Below, piece after piece: positions 24,591 through 33,192 of a DNA stretch of 64,000 nucleotides. The stretch lies in contig DDXA01000004.1 of assembly GCA_002347725.1 (NCBI GenBank), forward strand, positions 992,001 to 1,056,000. Direction: 5' to 3'. This DNA is from Actinobacteria bacterium UBA2272. GTDB taxonomy: Bacteria; Actinomycetota; Coriobacteriia; Anaerosomatales; Anaerosomataceae. A program made the translations under genes and the position numbers. Each line of letters begins with the position of its first letter. Position 1 is the first letter of the stretch. The notes under the pieces were generated by a model. That model worked only from the letters and a program-made list of their open reading frames with translations. It made no database searches and was not told where the DNA came from.

Positions 24591-25379
24591 CTACGCCTGC
24601 CGGGCGGCGTTGGCGAGGATCGCGTCGTGTACGTAGCGCGCCATGCCGGCGTGGAGCTTCTCGTAGGTCGCCATGAAGCGCGTATCGGCGATGTACATCT
24701 CGGCGAGGCTCACGTGCATCTCGTGCGAGCAGGGGTAGAACCACGTGTCGATCTGCAGGCGCGCGCGCTCGACCGCCTCCATCGCCTCGATGCTGTCGGC
24801 CGGCAGGTCTGCGTCCATCGCTGCGGTGATGGACGCGTTGATCTCCAGGCTTTCCGCCTTGAAGCGCTCCCAGTCGGCCTTCGTATACCGGGCGGTCCGG
24901 CGGGCCGATTCACGGTAGGCGTCCGTGTCGCCCCATCGCTCCTCGACCTCGTCGGCGTGCTCGGCAGGATCGAAGTCGCCGAAGACCTCGAACATCTCTT
25001 CCCCGGTCATGCGTACACCTGTCCTTTCTGCAGTGATGGCCCGCTCTACCGAGACGATCAGCGCCTCGAGCCGAGCGGCCTTCTGTTCCAGCATGTCGTG
25101 CTGCAGTTCCAGCGCGGCCCGACGATCGAACGCACCGCCTGCGAGAAGCACCCGGATGTCGTCCAGCGGGATCTCGAGCTCGCGAAAGAGCAGGATCTCC
25201 TGCAGACGCTCGAGATCACGGCGGTCGTAGAGGCGGTAGCCTGCATCGCTCCGGGCCGAGGGCTCGAGCAGCCCTATCGCGTCGTAGTGGTGGAGCGTCC
25301 GCACGCTGACTCCGGTGAGTCGCGCGACCTCGCTTACCGTCTGGGTCTCGCTTGCGATCGGTGCCGTCGCATCGGTCAT
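24591..25379 (-). CDS. MerR-family regulator with TipAS-type ligand-binding domain
   Basis: A 262-residue regulator. The N-terminal MerR winged helix (TVSEVARLTGVSVRTLHHYDAIG, then GYRLYDRRDLERLQ) is followed by a dimerisation coiled coil (~85-115) and a C-terminal TipAS-like helical domain (~120-260; TGEEMFEVFGDFDP, WFYPCSHEMH). TipAL-type proteins bind drugs or other hydrophobic ligands and activate promoters with a stretched spacer. Exactly such a promoter lies just upstream of this gene, so autoregulation is likely. ATG 25379 follows GGAGGTGG. A strong terminator closes the gene. Confidence 0.88.
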   Translation of the reverse strand: MTDATAPIASETQTVSEVARLTGVSVRTLHHYDAIGLLEPSARSDAGYRLYDRRDLERLQEILLFRELEIPLDDIRVLLAGGAFDRRAALELQHDMLEQKAARLEALIVSVERAITAERTGVRMTGEEMFEVFGDFDPAEHADEVEERWGDTDAYRESARRTARYTKADWERFKAESLEINASITAAMDADLPADSIEAMEAVERARLQIDTWFYPCSHEMHVSLAEMYIADTRFMATYEKLHAGMARYVHDAILANAARQA

Positions 25380-25399
25380 CGGTACCACCTCCATGGAGC

Positions 25400-25430
25400 A
25401 GGGTAAACCCTGACGTAACGTAAGGGTCAA
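25400..25430 (-). promoter_or_regulatory. MerR-type promoter with 19-bp spacer and operator dyad
   Basis: On the minus strand TTGACC (25430-25425), a 19-base spacer and TACCCT (25405-25400). The spacer holds an imperfect dyad, ACCCTKACGT-W-ACGTMAGGGT (25407-25427), centred between the elements. A 19-base spacer is the hallmark of MerR-activated promoters. Start codon follows about 20 bases later. Confidence 0.75.
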
Positions 25431-25507
25431 GTCCGCCGCGCCAGTTTCTCGTGCGCGGCCTCCGGAGAGGTACGATTGACGCGGGTATCCGAGAGGGGGA
25501 GGCGCGC

Positions 25508-26029
25508 ATGGCTGGCGGCGGGTGGCGCACGAAGCGCGGCCGCAAGGCGGTCGCGGCCGTGGTGTTCGCGGTCCTGGGACGCGGGCTGGTCGCAGCCGCC
25601 CGACTCGACGAACGTGTGCGTGCCGAGGCGGGAGCCTGGCCGGAGGGCACGGTCATCACCCTCGGCATCGGCCCGTTCGGGCCTCAGGTCTCGTGGCGGG
25701 CGGGCGGCGGCATGCTCGAGTATCTCGGCGGCGCCGAGGTGGAGCCGACGCTTGCCGTGACCTTCAAGAGCGTGGACGGCGCGCTCCCGCTGCTTCTCGG
25801 CATGAAGTCCGTTCTCGGCGCGTTTGCCGAGCACCGGGCGATGGTGACGGGCGATCTTGCGCTTGCGATGTCGTTCGTGCGCTGCCTGCACATCGTCGAG
25901 GGCTACCTCTTCCCGGACCTCATGACACGCCGCATCCTGCCGCGACCGGCCGAGCGCCGGGCGGGGCATCTGGTCGCCTACGGGGCGCTCGTGCATCGCC
26001 GCGCCCGGCTGGAAGGAGCCTCCTCGTGA
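25508..26029 (+). CDS. SCP2-like lipid-binding-type protein
   Basis: A 173-residue protein with a possible N-terminal amphipathic or hydrophobic segment (AVAAVVFAVLGRGLVAAA) and a core resembling a sterol-carrier-protein-2 fold: a sheet with VSWRAGG, PTLAVTFKSVDGALPLLLG and a GDLALAMSFVR turn. SCP2 domains bind fatty acyl chains or sterols. It overlaps the alcohol dehydrogenase start by 4 bases and so belongs to the ADH-AOR operon, where it could deliver hydrophobic aldehydes or alcohols. The ATG at 25508 follows GAGAGGGGGAGG. The SCP2 assignment is by eye and moderate. Confidence 0.6.
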   Translation: MAGGGWRTKRGRKAVAAVVFAVLGRGLVAAARLDERVRAEAGAWPEGTVITLGIGPFGPQVSWRAGGGMLEYLGGAEVEPTLAVTFKSVDGALPLLLGMKSVLGAFAEHRAMVTGDLALAMSFVRCLHIVEGYLFPDLMTRRILPRPAERRAGHLVAYGALVHRRARLEGASS

Positions 26030-27207
26030 TCCCCGACTACTACGAGTTCTGCAACTCCACCAAGATCGTCTCCGGCACACGCGCGCTCGAGCACATCGGC
26101 TACGAGCTCGCGGCGCTCGGGGCTTCCCGGCCGCTCGTGCTCACTAACACGCAGCTGCTCGAGCTCAAGGTGGCCACGCTCGTACTCGATGCCCTCGCCG
26201 ACACCGAGGCCGAGGTCGTGGGTGTGTATGAGGAGGTCCCGGTCGACTCCTCGGCGAGCGTGGTGGATGACGTCGCACGCGCGTACCGAGAGCGTGGCGC
26301 GGATGCGATCGTCGCCGTTGGCGGCGGTTCGGTGCTCGATACCGCCAAGGGCGCGACGATCGTGCTCTCGCATGGCGGGACCCTGATGGAGCATCGCGGC
26401 GCCGAGAGCCTGCTCGGCAGGCGCGCGGTCGCGTTCATCGCCATCCCCACCACGGCAGGCACGGGCTCGGAGGTCACCTCGGCGGCAGTCATCAAAGACA
26501 CCGAGCGTCACGTGAAGATGGGCTTCACGTCACTGTCGCTCCTGCCCGACGTGGCTATCCTCGATCCGCGTCTCACCGTGGGGCTGCCGCCGCGGCTCAC
26601 CGCGTCCACCGCCATGGATGCACTGACGCATGCGGTGGAGGCGGTGAGCTGCGTGCAGGCCAACCCGCTCTCGGACTGCTATGCGAAGGCGGCCATCGGG
26701 CTTATCCGGGACCATCTGCCTGCGGTACTCGACGACCCGCGGTCCCCGGCGGGGCGCCTCGCGCTCGCCAACGCGGCGCTCATGGCCGGTGCGGCGTTCT
26801 CCAACGCGATGGTAGGCATCGTGCATGCGATGGGCCACGCTGCCGGCGGCGTGGCCGGCATACCTCACGGCGACGCGATGGCCGTGCTCCTGCCGCACGG
26901 CATGGCCTACAACATCGATGCGGTCGGCGACCGGTACGGGGAGCTGTTGCTCGACCTGGCCGGCGCCGACGTCTACGCATCCACACCCGCAGACGAGCGC
27001 GCGGCTGCGTCGATCGCCACGGTCAGGGCCATGCTGGACATGCTCCACACTGCCGCCGGCCTGTCGGTGACGCTCGGTCAGCTCGGCGTGCTTCCCGAGC
27101 AGATTCCGGACATCGCGCGCGCTGCCCTCGATGACGGTGCCATGTCGATGAATCCCAAGCAGCCGAGTCTCGAGGAGCTCGTCGAGATCCTGAAGGGCGC
27201 CCTGTGA
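26026..27207 (+). CDS. Iron-containing alcohol dehydrogenase
   Basis: A 393-residue group III (iron-type) alcohol dehydrogenase. NAD(P) site GGGSVLDTAK, PTTAGTGSEVT, and metal ligands within TAMDALTHAVE, HAMGHAAGG and PHGDAMAVLLPHG. It interconverts primary alcohols and aldehydes. GTG start at 26026 overlaps the stop of the SCP2-like gene (GTGA) and follows GGAAGGAG. The AOR gene begins on its own stop codon, so aldehyde made here or taken from outside can be oxidised or formed by the neighbouring ferredoxin-linked enzyme. Substrate chain length unknown. Confidence 0.92.
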   Translation: MIPDYYEFCNSTKIVSGTRALEHIGYELAALGASRPLVLTNTQLLELKVATLVLDALADTEAEVVGVYEEVPVDSSASVVDDVARAYRERGADAIVAVGGGSVLDTAKGATIVLSHGGTLMEHRGAESLLGRRAVAFIAIPTTAGTGSEVTSAAVIKDTERHVKMGFTSLSLLPDVAILDPRLTVGLPPRLTASTAMDALTHAVEAVSCVQANPLSDCYAKAAIGLIRDHLPAVLDDPRSPAGRLALANAALMAGAAFSNAMVGIVHAMGHAAGGVAGIPHGDAMAVLLPHGMAYNIDAVGDRYGELLLDLAGADVYASTPADERAAASIATVRAMLDMLHTAAGLSVTLGQLGVLPEQIPDIARAALDDGAMSMNPKQPSLEELVEILKGAL

Positions 27208-29120
27208 GCGCGCCTCGCGGCGGGTGGATGGGCCGCGTGCTCCAAGTCGACCTGGCCACGCGCGAGGTGAGCGACTACCCATGGAGCGACGACGACCGCC
27301 GGATGTGGCTCGGCGGCAAGGCGATGGCGGCCCGCATCCTCGCCGACACGCTGCCTCTCGACGCGGACCCGCTCGGACCGGCCAACGTGCTGGTGATCGC
27401 CACCGGACCGCTCACCGGGACCGGTGCGCCGTCGAGCGCGCGATTCGACATCTCGGCCCTCTCGCCGCTCACGGGGCTCGTCGCGTCGTCGAACTGCGGC
27501 GGGCCGTTCGGCACGTATCTCAAGCGCGCCGGCTACGATGCGCTCGTGCTCGTGGGTCGCTCGTCCTCGCCCGTCTGGCTCGAAGTGGCCGAGCAGGGCG
27601 TGGTGTTCCGCGATGCAGGCGAGCTTCGGGGTATGCGCACCACCGAGGCGCAGGAGGCGATCGCCGAAGCTGTGGGCGAGCGGTGTGGCACGCTGGCGAT
27701 AGGGCCGGCGGGCGAGAACCTCGTGTCGTACGCGTGTGTGCTCTCCGGCGAGCGGGCGGCCGGGCGCGCGGGCATGGGTGCCGTGCTCGGCAGCAAGAAC
27801 GTCAAGGGGCTTGCCGCGTGGGGCACCCGCAGCGTGCCGGTCGCCCGTCCCGACGAGTACCGCGCGCACCTGAAGAAGTGGACGGCATCGATCAAGGCGC
27901 ATCCCATAGCCGGGGGCTCACTCCCACGCCTGGGTACCGCGGGTTTTCTTGCGCCGATGCAGGAGCTCGGCATCGTCGCCACGCGGAACTTCAAGGCCAA
28001 CCGCTTCTCCGGCGCTGCCGATATCGACGGGGAGGCGCTCGCCGGGCGGCGGCTCGTCGGCACGGCGGGGTGCCTTGCGTGTCCGATCAGGTGCGGGCGC
28101 GTGGTCGAACTCGGCGGCCGGCGGATCAAAGGACCCGAACTGGAGACCCTCGTGCTTCTCGGCGCCAATATCGAGAATCCCGATCTCGATCGCATCATCG
28201 AGTGGAACGCGGCACTCGATGAACTCGGGCTGGACACGATGAGCACCGGCGTGACGGTGTCGTTCGCCATGGAGGCCGCCGAGCGCGGGCTGTGGGACAA
28301 CGGGCTGCGCTTTGGCGAGACGGACGATCTGGCCGCGCTTTTTGAAGACATCGCCTACCAGCGTGGACTTGGCGCCGAACTCGCCGAAGGGTCGAGGCGT
28401 CTGGCGGCGCGCTATGGCGGCGAGGGCTTCGCGATGAACGTGAAAGGCCTCGAGCTGGCTGCCTATGAGCCGCGTGGAGCCGTGGGCCAGGGTCTCGGCT
28501 ACGCGGTCTCCAACCGCGGCGGCTGTCACCTGAACGCCGGGTATGTCGTAGCGCTCGAGGGGCTCGCGCTCCGCATGGATGGCCGTTCGCCAAGGAGCAA
28601 GGCGGCGCTTGCCGCGTTCTTCCAGGACCTCATGGAGGTTGTCTCCTCGGCAGGCGTGTGCCTGTTCACGACCTTGAGCGTGTTGCCGGGAGCGCTCGTG
28701 ACCAATCCCGATCGGGGCATCGGCGCGTTCGTGGGACGGGTGTTCTCCTACGCCGGCGGCGTCATGCGGCTGCTGCGAGTGGTGCCGAGGTCCCTACTGG
28801 GGATCCCGATGCCGCTCGTGCCACACCTGCGCGCGATCGAGCTCGTCACCGGCGAGCGCTACGGTTTCGGAGGCTTCTGGTCACTCGGCGAGCGCGCGTA
28901 CACGCTCGAGCGGATGCTCGGCCTGCGCTTCGGCACCGGCGGGATACGCGGCGACACGCTGCCGAAGCGGCTGCTCGAGGAGACCGCCGAGGGCCGTGCG
29001 GGTGCGGGCGGCATTCCGCTTGCCAAGCTCAGGCGCGACTACTACCGCCAGCGCGGCTGGGACGAGCACGGCGTGCCACGGCCGGGCGTGCTCAAGCGGT
29101 TGGGTGTGTCCGTGCGGTAG
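27204..29120 (+). CDS. Aldehyde:ferredoxin oxidoreductase (tungsten/molybdenum pterin enzyme)
   Basis: A 638-residue AOR-family enzyme. The N-terminal GGKAMAARIL and LTGTGAPSSARFDISALSP region binds the bis-pterin cofactor; the [4Fe-4S] cluster ligands are CLACPIRC plus a later Cys (AGVCLFT). AOR oxidises aldehydes to acids using ferredoxin, or reduces acids to aldehydes when reduced ferredoxin is abundant. With the adjacent alcohol dehydrogenase it can run acid to alcohol or the reverse. GTG start overlaps the ADH stop by 4 bases. Metal (W or Mo) and substrate cannot be read. A ferredoxin source is present in the por operon at 54 kb. Confidence 0.92.
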   Translation: MSAPRGGWMGRVLQVDLATREVSDYPWSDDDRRMWLGGKAMAARILADTLPLDADPLGPANVLVIATGPLTGTGAPSSARFDISALSPLTGLVASSNCGGPFGTYLKRAGYDALVLVGRSSSPVWLEVAEQGVVFRDAGELRGMRTTEAQEAIAEAVGERCGTLAIGPAGENLVSYACVLSGERAAGRAGMGAVLGSKNVKGLAAWGTRSVPVARPDEYRAHLKKWTASIKAHPIAGGSLPRLGTAGFLAPMQELGIVATRNFKANRFSGAADIDGEALAGRRLVGTAGCLACPIRCGRVVELGGRRIKGPELETLVLLGANIENPDLDRIIEWNAALDELGLDTMSTGVTVSFAMEAAERGLWDNGLRFGETDDLAALFEDIAYQRGLGAELAEGSRRLAARYGGEGFAMNVKGLELAAYEPRGAVGQGLGYAVSNRGGCHLNAGYVVALEGLALRMDGRSPRSKAALAAFFQDLMEVVSSAGVCLFTTLSVLPGALVTNPDRGIGAFVGRVFSYAGGVMRLLRVVPRSLLGIPMPLVPHLRAIELVTGERYGFGGFWSLGERAYTLERMLGLRFGTGGIRGDTLPKRLLEETAEGRAGAGGIPLAKLRRDYYRQRGWDEHGVPRPGVLKRLGVSVR

Positions 29121-29144
29121 GCTCACTGGGGTATCCTGGGCACC

Positions 29145-30002
29145 ATGACTGCAACCGTCCTTCTGGCCCTCGCGACCTCACTTCTGTTCGGCGTCGGCGA
29201 CTTCCTCGGGGGCGTCGCGACCCGACGCGACTCGGCCTACGCGGTCACGGGGACATCGCACCTGCTCTCTATCGTGCTGCTCGGCATCGCGGTGCTGCTG
29301 CTGCCCGCTGCATCACCGACGAGTGCGGATCTCCTGTGGGGAGCGGTCTCGGGATTCTCGGGCGTGATCGGCGTGATGTCGCTGTTCGCTGCGCTCGCTG
29401 TTGGACGGATGAGCATCGTCGCGCCGATCGTGGCAGCGCTGTCGGCGGCCTTGCCGGCGGCGTTCGACCTGGCGGGTGGGACGCGTCTGTCGCCGATGAC
29501 GCTTGCAGGCATAGGTCTCGCGCTGGTGGCGATCGTGATCGTGAGCATTGCGCCCGACGATGTGGCACACGCCGCGGCGCACGAGTATCGGCCCCGGCGC
29601 GCACTCCTCCTGTCGCTGCTTGCGGGGGTCGGCTTCTCCGGCGCGTTCGTCGCCTTCTCGTTCACCGCACCGGCGAGCGGACTGACACCGGTGCTCGCGG
29701 CGCGCTGCGTCTCGATCGCGGTCGCGGTGGTTCTCGCGATGCGGTTCGGCCGGGGTTTCCCCGCCGACCGGACCGCGATGCCCGCCTCGCTCGGCGCGGG
29801 GCTGACCGACGCGCTCGCCAACGTCACCATGCTCACGGCCATCCGCCTCGGTCCGCTCGCGGTCGCCTCGGTCCTCGGCTCGCTCTTTCCGGTCGTCGTC
29901 GCCGTGCTCGCCCGCGTCTTCCTCGGGGAGCGTCTGACCTGGCTTCAGCGCGTGGGCGTGGCGGTCGCGCTTGCCGCGGTGCTCCTCGCCGCTCTGCCGT
30001 AG
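29145..30002 (+). CDS. EamA/DMT-family transporter
   Basis: A 285-residue membrane protein with ten predicted helices arranged as two EamA repeats (first ~1-130, second ~150-285); the second repeat carries LGPLAVASVLGSLFPVVVAVLARVFL-like features, of which the PVV...FLGERL tail is diagnostic for the drug/metabolite transporter superfamily. These proteins export or import metabolites, amino acids or drugs. It lies 24 bases after the AOR gene and 61 bases before the pseudouridine operon; it may belong to either transcript. Substrate unknown. Confidence 0.85.
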   Translation: MTATVLLALATSLLFGVGDFLGGVATRRDSAYAVTGTSHLLSIVLLGIAVLLLPAASPTSADLLWGAVSGFSGVIGVMSLFAALAVGRMSIVAPIVAALSAALPAAFDLAGGTRLSPMTLAGIGLALVAIVIVSIAPDDVAHAAAHEYRPRRALLLSLLAGVGFSGAFVAFSFTAPASGLTPVLAARCVSIAVAVVLAMRFGRGFPADRTAMPASLGAGLTDALANVTMLTAIRLGPLAVASVLGSLFPVVVAVLARVFLGERLTWLQRVGVAVALAAVLLAALP

Positions 30003-30063
30003 GCGCTGCGCCTATCGCTCATTGGGTACCCTTAGTGCGACACCATCGTTCTTGGGAGCGCAC

Positions 30064-30534
30064 GTGCTCAAGATAGACATCCCGGGATACGGGACACTAG
30101 AACTGGGCCACCTGCTGCTCGACGTGAATGGCACGATCGCGGCTGGTGGTGAGCTGCTGCCGGGCGTGGCCGAGACGCTCGCCGCGCTTGCGGACGTACT
30201 CGATATCGTGGCGGTCACCGCTGACACGCACGGGACAGCCGCGACGCTCAAGGCCGAGGCGGGCATCGCCGTGAGGATCATCGAACGCGGAGCCGAGGGC
30301 GAACAGAAGCGTGACCTGCTCCGGGAACTCGGCGCGGAGCGGACGGTGGCGATCGGCAACGGCGCCAACGACGCTCTTATGCTCGGCGAAGCCGCGGTGG
30401 GCATCGTCGTCATCGGCGCCGAGGGTGCGGCGGCAGGTGCCGTTCGGGCCGCCGACGTGGTCGTGACCGACATCGGCGACGCGCTTGCGCTGCTTTCCGA
30501 GCCGCGACGGCTTGTCGCCACCCTCCGCTCGTGA
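30064..30534 (+). CDS. HAD-superfamily hydrolase, P-type-ATPase-domain-like phosphatase
   Basis: A 156-residue compact HAD protein. Motif I is degenerate: LLDVNGTI instead of DxDGT (DVNGT), which is typical of the soluble P-type ATPase-like HAD group; VTADTHG follows, then Lys in GEQKRDLL and motif IV GNGANDALML. Such small HADs may be phosphatases of unknown substrate. GTG 30064 follows GGGAGCGCAC. Its stop overlaps the psuK start by 4 bases, so it may dephosphorylate a product of pseudouridine or nucleotide breakdown. Role inferred from operon only. Confidence 0.75.
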   Translation: MLKIDIPGYGTLELGHLLLDVNGTIAAGGELLPGVAETLAALADVLDIVAVTADTHGTAATLKAEAGIAVRIIERGAEGEQKRDLLRELGAERTVAIGNGANDALMLGEAAVGIVVIGAEGAAAGAVRAADVVVTDIGDALALLSEPRRLVATLRS

Positions 30535-31451
30535 GCGCCGGGGTGACACGTCCGCGCATCACCGTTGTAGGTGGCGCCAACACCGACATCATCGGGCTGC
30601 CCGCAGGGCGGTTCGCCTTGCGTGACTCGAACCCCGGGCACGTGCGCGTCAGCCCCGGCGGGGTGGGGCGCAACATCGCCGAGAACCTCGCGCGACTCGG
30701 CGCCGATGTCCGGCTCGTGACGTCGTTCGGCTCGGACATCGAGGCTCGCGCGCTCGATCAGGAGTGTCGTCGCGCGGGGATCGACACGAGCTACAGCTTG
30801 GTTGCCGAGGGGAGCCCCGGCTCCCGGTACCTGGCGGTGCTCGACGCGGGCGGCGACCTGGCGGCGGCGGTGTCGGACATGCGGGCGCTTGCCGCCCTCA
30901 CGCCCGACGCGCTGGATCCGGCGGCGTTCGAGGGAGCCGCCGCGGTCGTGCTCGACACGAACCTGCGCGCTTCGACCATCGCCCGCGCCGCCGAACTCGC
31001 GGACTCGGCGCTCCTCGTCCTCGACCCCGTCTCGACTGCCAAGGCCCCGCATGCGCGCCCGATCCTCGGCAGGCTCGCCGCGCTCAAGGCGAACCTGCGC
31101 GAAGCCGAGGAGCTCTCGGGCGGCGCCGGTCCTGAGGGGGCGGCGACCCGCCTGCTGGAGGCGGGCGTGGCGCGGGTGTTCGTGACCATGGGGCCCGACG
31201 GCGTGTGGTGCGCGGACGGGCATGAGTCCTTCGTGCTTCCGGCCCCGCGCGCGACCGTGGTCAACGTCACCGGTGCGGGCGATGCGTTCACCGCCGGTGT
31301 AGCGTGGGGACTCGCCACGGGCGCGAGCCTGCGGGAGACGGCCGAGGCCGCGAGCGCCCTGGCGGCGATCGCGCTCGAAAGCGAGCGAACGGTAAGCGAG
31401 AGCATCAGCGCCGAGTCACTGCACGTCAGAATGAGGGAGTCCGCCCGATGA
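30531..31451 (+). CDS. psuK: PfkB-family kinase, probable pseudouridine kinase
   Basis: A 306-residue ribokinase-fold kinase: VVGGANTDIIG near the start, SPGGVGRNIAENLARLGA (substrate side), and the ATP/anion-hole motif NVTGAGDAFTAGV with the catalytic Asp. The family includes ribokinase and fructokinase, but its gene overlaps psuG by 4 bases, the standard arrangement of pseudouridine kinase, which makes pseudouridine 5'-phosphate. GTG 30531 overlaps the HAD stop. Confident as PfkB kinase and, from context, as PsuK. Confidence 0.88.
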   Translation: MSAGVTRPRITVVGGANTDIIGLPAGRFALRDSNPGHVRVSPGGVGRNIAENLARLGADVRLVTSFGSDIEARALDQECRRAGIDTSYSLVAEGSPGSRYLAVLDAGGDLAAAVSDMRALAALTPDALDPAAFEGAAAVVLDTNLRASTIARAAELADSALLVLDPVSTAKAPHARPILGRLAALKANLREAEELSGGAGPEGAATRLLEAGVARVFVTMGPDGVWCADGHESFVLPAPRATVVNVTGAGDAFTAGVAWGLATGASLRETAEAASALAAIALESERTVSESISAESLHVRMRESAR

Positions 31452-32392
31452 GACCGCACATGCGTGTTGCGCCCGAGGTCGCCGAGTCCCTCGAGGCCGG
31501 CCGGCCGGTTATCGCGTTCGAGTCCACGATCATCTCGCACGGCTTTCCGTATCCCGCCAACGTCGAGTGCGCGGTGGAGTGCGAGCGCATCGCGCGCGAG
31601 GAGGGTGTGGTCCCCGCGACGGTCGCGGTCATCGGCGGCGAGCTGGCCGTCGGCATCACCCGCGACGAGATCGAGATGCTCGGCACTGCGGGGGACACGC
31701 CCAAAGCGTCACGCCGGGACCTGCCGGTGCTCGTGGCGCGCGGCTCCAACGGCGCCACCACGGTCGCCGGCACGATGGCGATCGCCGCGATGGCGGGCAT
31801 CAGCGTGTTCGCGACCGGCGGGATAGGCGGTGTGCACCGCGGCGCGGAGCGCTCGTTCGACGTCTCGGCAGACCTCGAGGAACTGGCGCGCACGAGCGTG
31901 GCGGTCGTCTCGGCGGGAGCCAAGTCGGTGCTCGATATCGGCCTGACGCTCGAGTACCTCGAGACTCGCGGTGTGCCCGTCCTCGGCTTCCGGACCGATG
32001 CGTTCCCTGCTTTCTACACCCGTGACAGTGGCTTCGGTGTCGACGCCCGACTCGAGACGCCCGCCGAGGTGGCCGAGGTGCTTGCGGCCAAGTGGGAGAC
32101 CGGGCTTGCGGGCGGTGTGGTCGTGGCCAACCCGATCGATGCGGAACACGCGCTCGACCCCGCCGAGATCGAACGCATCATCGCGCACGCGGTCGCTGAC
32201 GCCCGGGAGCGCGGTGTTCGCGGCAAGGCGATCACACCGTTCCTTCTCGCGCGCATCCACGAACTCACCGGCGGGGCGAGTGAGGCCGCCAACAAGGCGC
32301 TCGTATGGTCCAACGCGCGGCTCGGCGCTCGCATCGCCGCGGCGCTCTCCGACCGGGGCTCTATCAGACACATCGAGGGGTGGGGCGCATGA
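31448..32392 (+). CDS. psuG: Pseudouridine-5'-phosphate glycosidase
   Basis: A 314-residue PsuG (IndA-type) enzyme that breaks the C-C glycosidic bond of pseudouridine 5'-phosphate, giving uracil and ribose 5-phosphate. FESTIISHGFPYP, GGELAVGIT, RGSNGATTVAGTM, TGGIGGVHRGAE and VSAGAKSVLD (which contains the likely catalytic lysine) are all conserved. Length matches E. coli PsuG. It sits between psuK and a LOG-family gene, each joined by ATGA overlaps, so uracil and ribose phosphate from RNA turnover are recovered by this operon. Confidence 0.95.
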   Translation: MRPHMRVAPEVAESLEAGRPVIAFESTIISHGFPYPANVECAVECERIAREEGVVPATVAVIGGELAVGITRDEIEMLGTAGDTPKASRRDLPVLVARGSNGATTVAGTMAIAAMAGISVFATGGIGGVHRGAERSFDVSADLEELARTSVAVVSAGAKSVLDIGLTLEYLETRGVPVLGFRTDAFPAFYTRDSGFGVDARLETPAEVAEVLAAKWETGLAGGVVVANPIDAEHALDPAEIERIIAHAVADARERGVRGKAITPFLLARIHELTGGASEAANKALVWSNARLGARIAAALSDRGSIRHIEGWGA

Positions 32393-33120
32393 CCGACAGA
32401 CCCGACGGCCGGCGCGCGTACGACGAGTCGCTGCTCGAGATGGTGAATGGCGCCGAGTCCGACTTCCTGGCGAGCAAGGACGACCGGCACGAGAACGTCG
32501 AGGGCGCGGTGCGGATCTTCCTCGAGTTCCTGCGCGGCTTCGAGTTCCTGAAGATCGACCGGCCCTGCGTGACGGTGTTCGGTTCGGCGCGCTTCCGCGA
32601 AGGCCATCCGCACTACGAACAGGCGCGCGAGATGGGCGGGGCGCTTGCCGAGGCGGGCTTCTGCGTCATGACCGGCGGCGGCCCCGGCATCATGGAGGCC
32701 GCCAACCGCGGGTGCCGGGAGGCCGGTGGCCTGTCACTCGGCGTGAACATCCACCTGCCGCATGAGCAGCAGCCCAACGACTACGTGGACCGCTTCATCG
32801 AGTTCGAGCACTTCTTCGTGCGCAAGGTGATGCTCGTGAAGTACTCGTGCGCATTCGTCGTGTGCCCCGGAGGGTTCGGCACGCTCGATGAGGTCTTCGA
32901 GACGCTCACCCTCATTCAGACAGGCAAGATCGACGGCTTCCCGGTCATCACGCTCGGCAGTGCGTTCTGGGCGCCGATGTTCGACTTCTTCGAGAAGCGC
33001 ATGGTGGCCGAGGGCACGATCTCCCCGGGTGACCTCGATCTCATCCACATCACCGACTCGGTGGATGATGCGGTGGCACACATCAAGCGGCACCCCCGGG
33101 GCTGTCGGGTGGAGCCGTAG
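32389..33120 (+). CDS. LOG family nucleoside-monophosphate phosphoribohydrolase (TIGR00730 type)
   Basis: A 243-residue Rossmann protein with the two LOG signatures TGGGPGIMEAANRG and PGGFGTLDEVFE. These enzymes (plant LONELY GUY, bacterial YgdH/PpnN-like) split nucleoside 5'-monophosphates into base and ribose 5-phosphate. The ~60-residue N-terminal extension before VTVFGSARF is usual in the longer bacterial group. Placement directly after psuG, with a 4-base overlap, suggests joint nucleotide salvage: one enzyme for C-linked, one for N-linked bases. Often annotated as putative lysine decarboxylase, which is an outdated label. Confidence 0.85.
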   Translation: MTDRPDGRRAYDESLLEMVNGAESDFLASKDDRHENVEGAVRIFLEFLRGFEFLKIDRPCVTVFGSARFREGHPHYEQAREMGGALAEAGFCVMTGGGPGIMEAANRGCREAGGLSLGVNIHLPHEQQPNDYVDRFIEFEHFFVRKVMLVKYSCAFVVCPGGFGTLDEVFETLTLIQTGKIDGFPVITLGSAFWAPMFDFFEKRMVAEGTISPGDLDLIHITDSVDDAVAHIKRHPRGCRVEP

Positions 33121-33192
33121 CGGTTGCATCCGGCGCGCGGGGCGCGTATAGCGGGAGGTGTCACGCACACGAGACCACCCGGCGGGGGGGTC

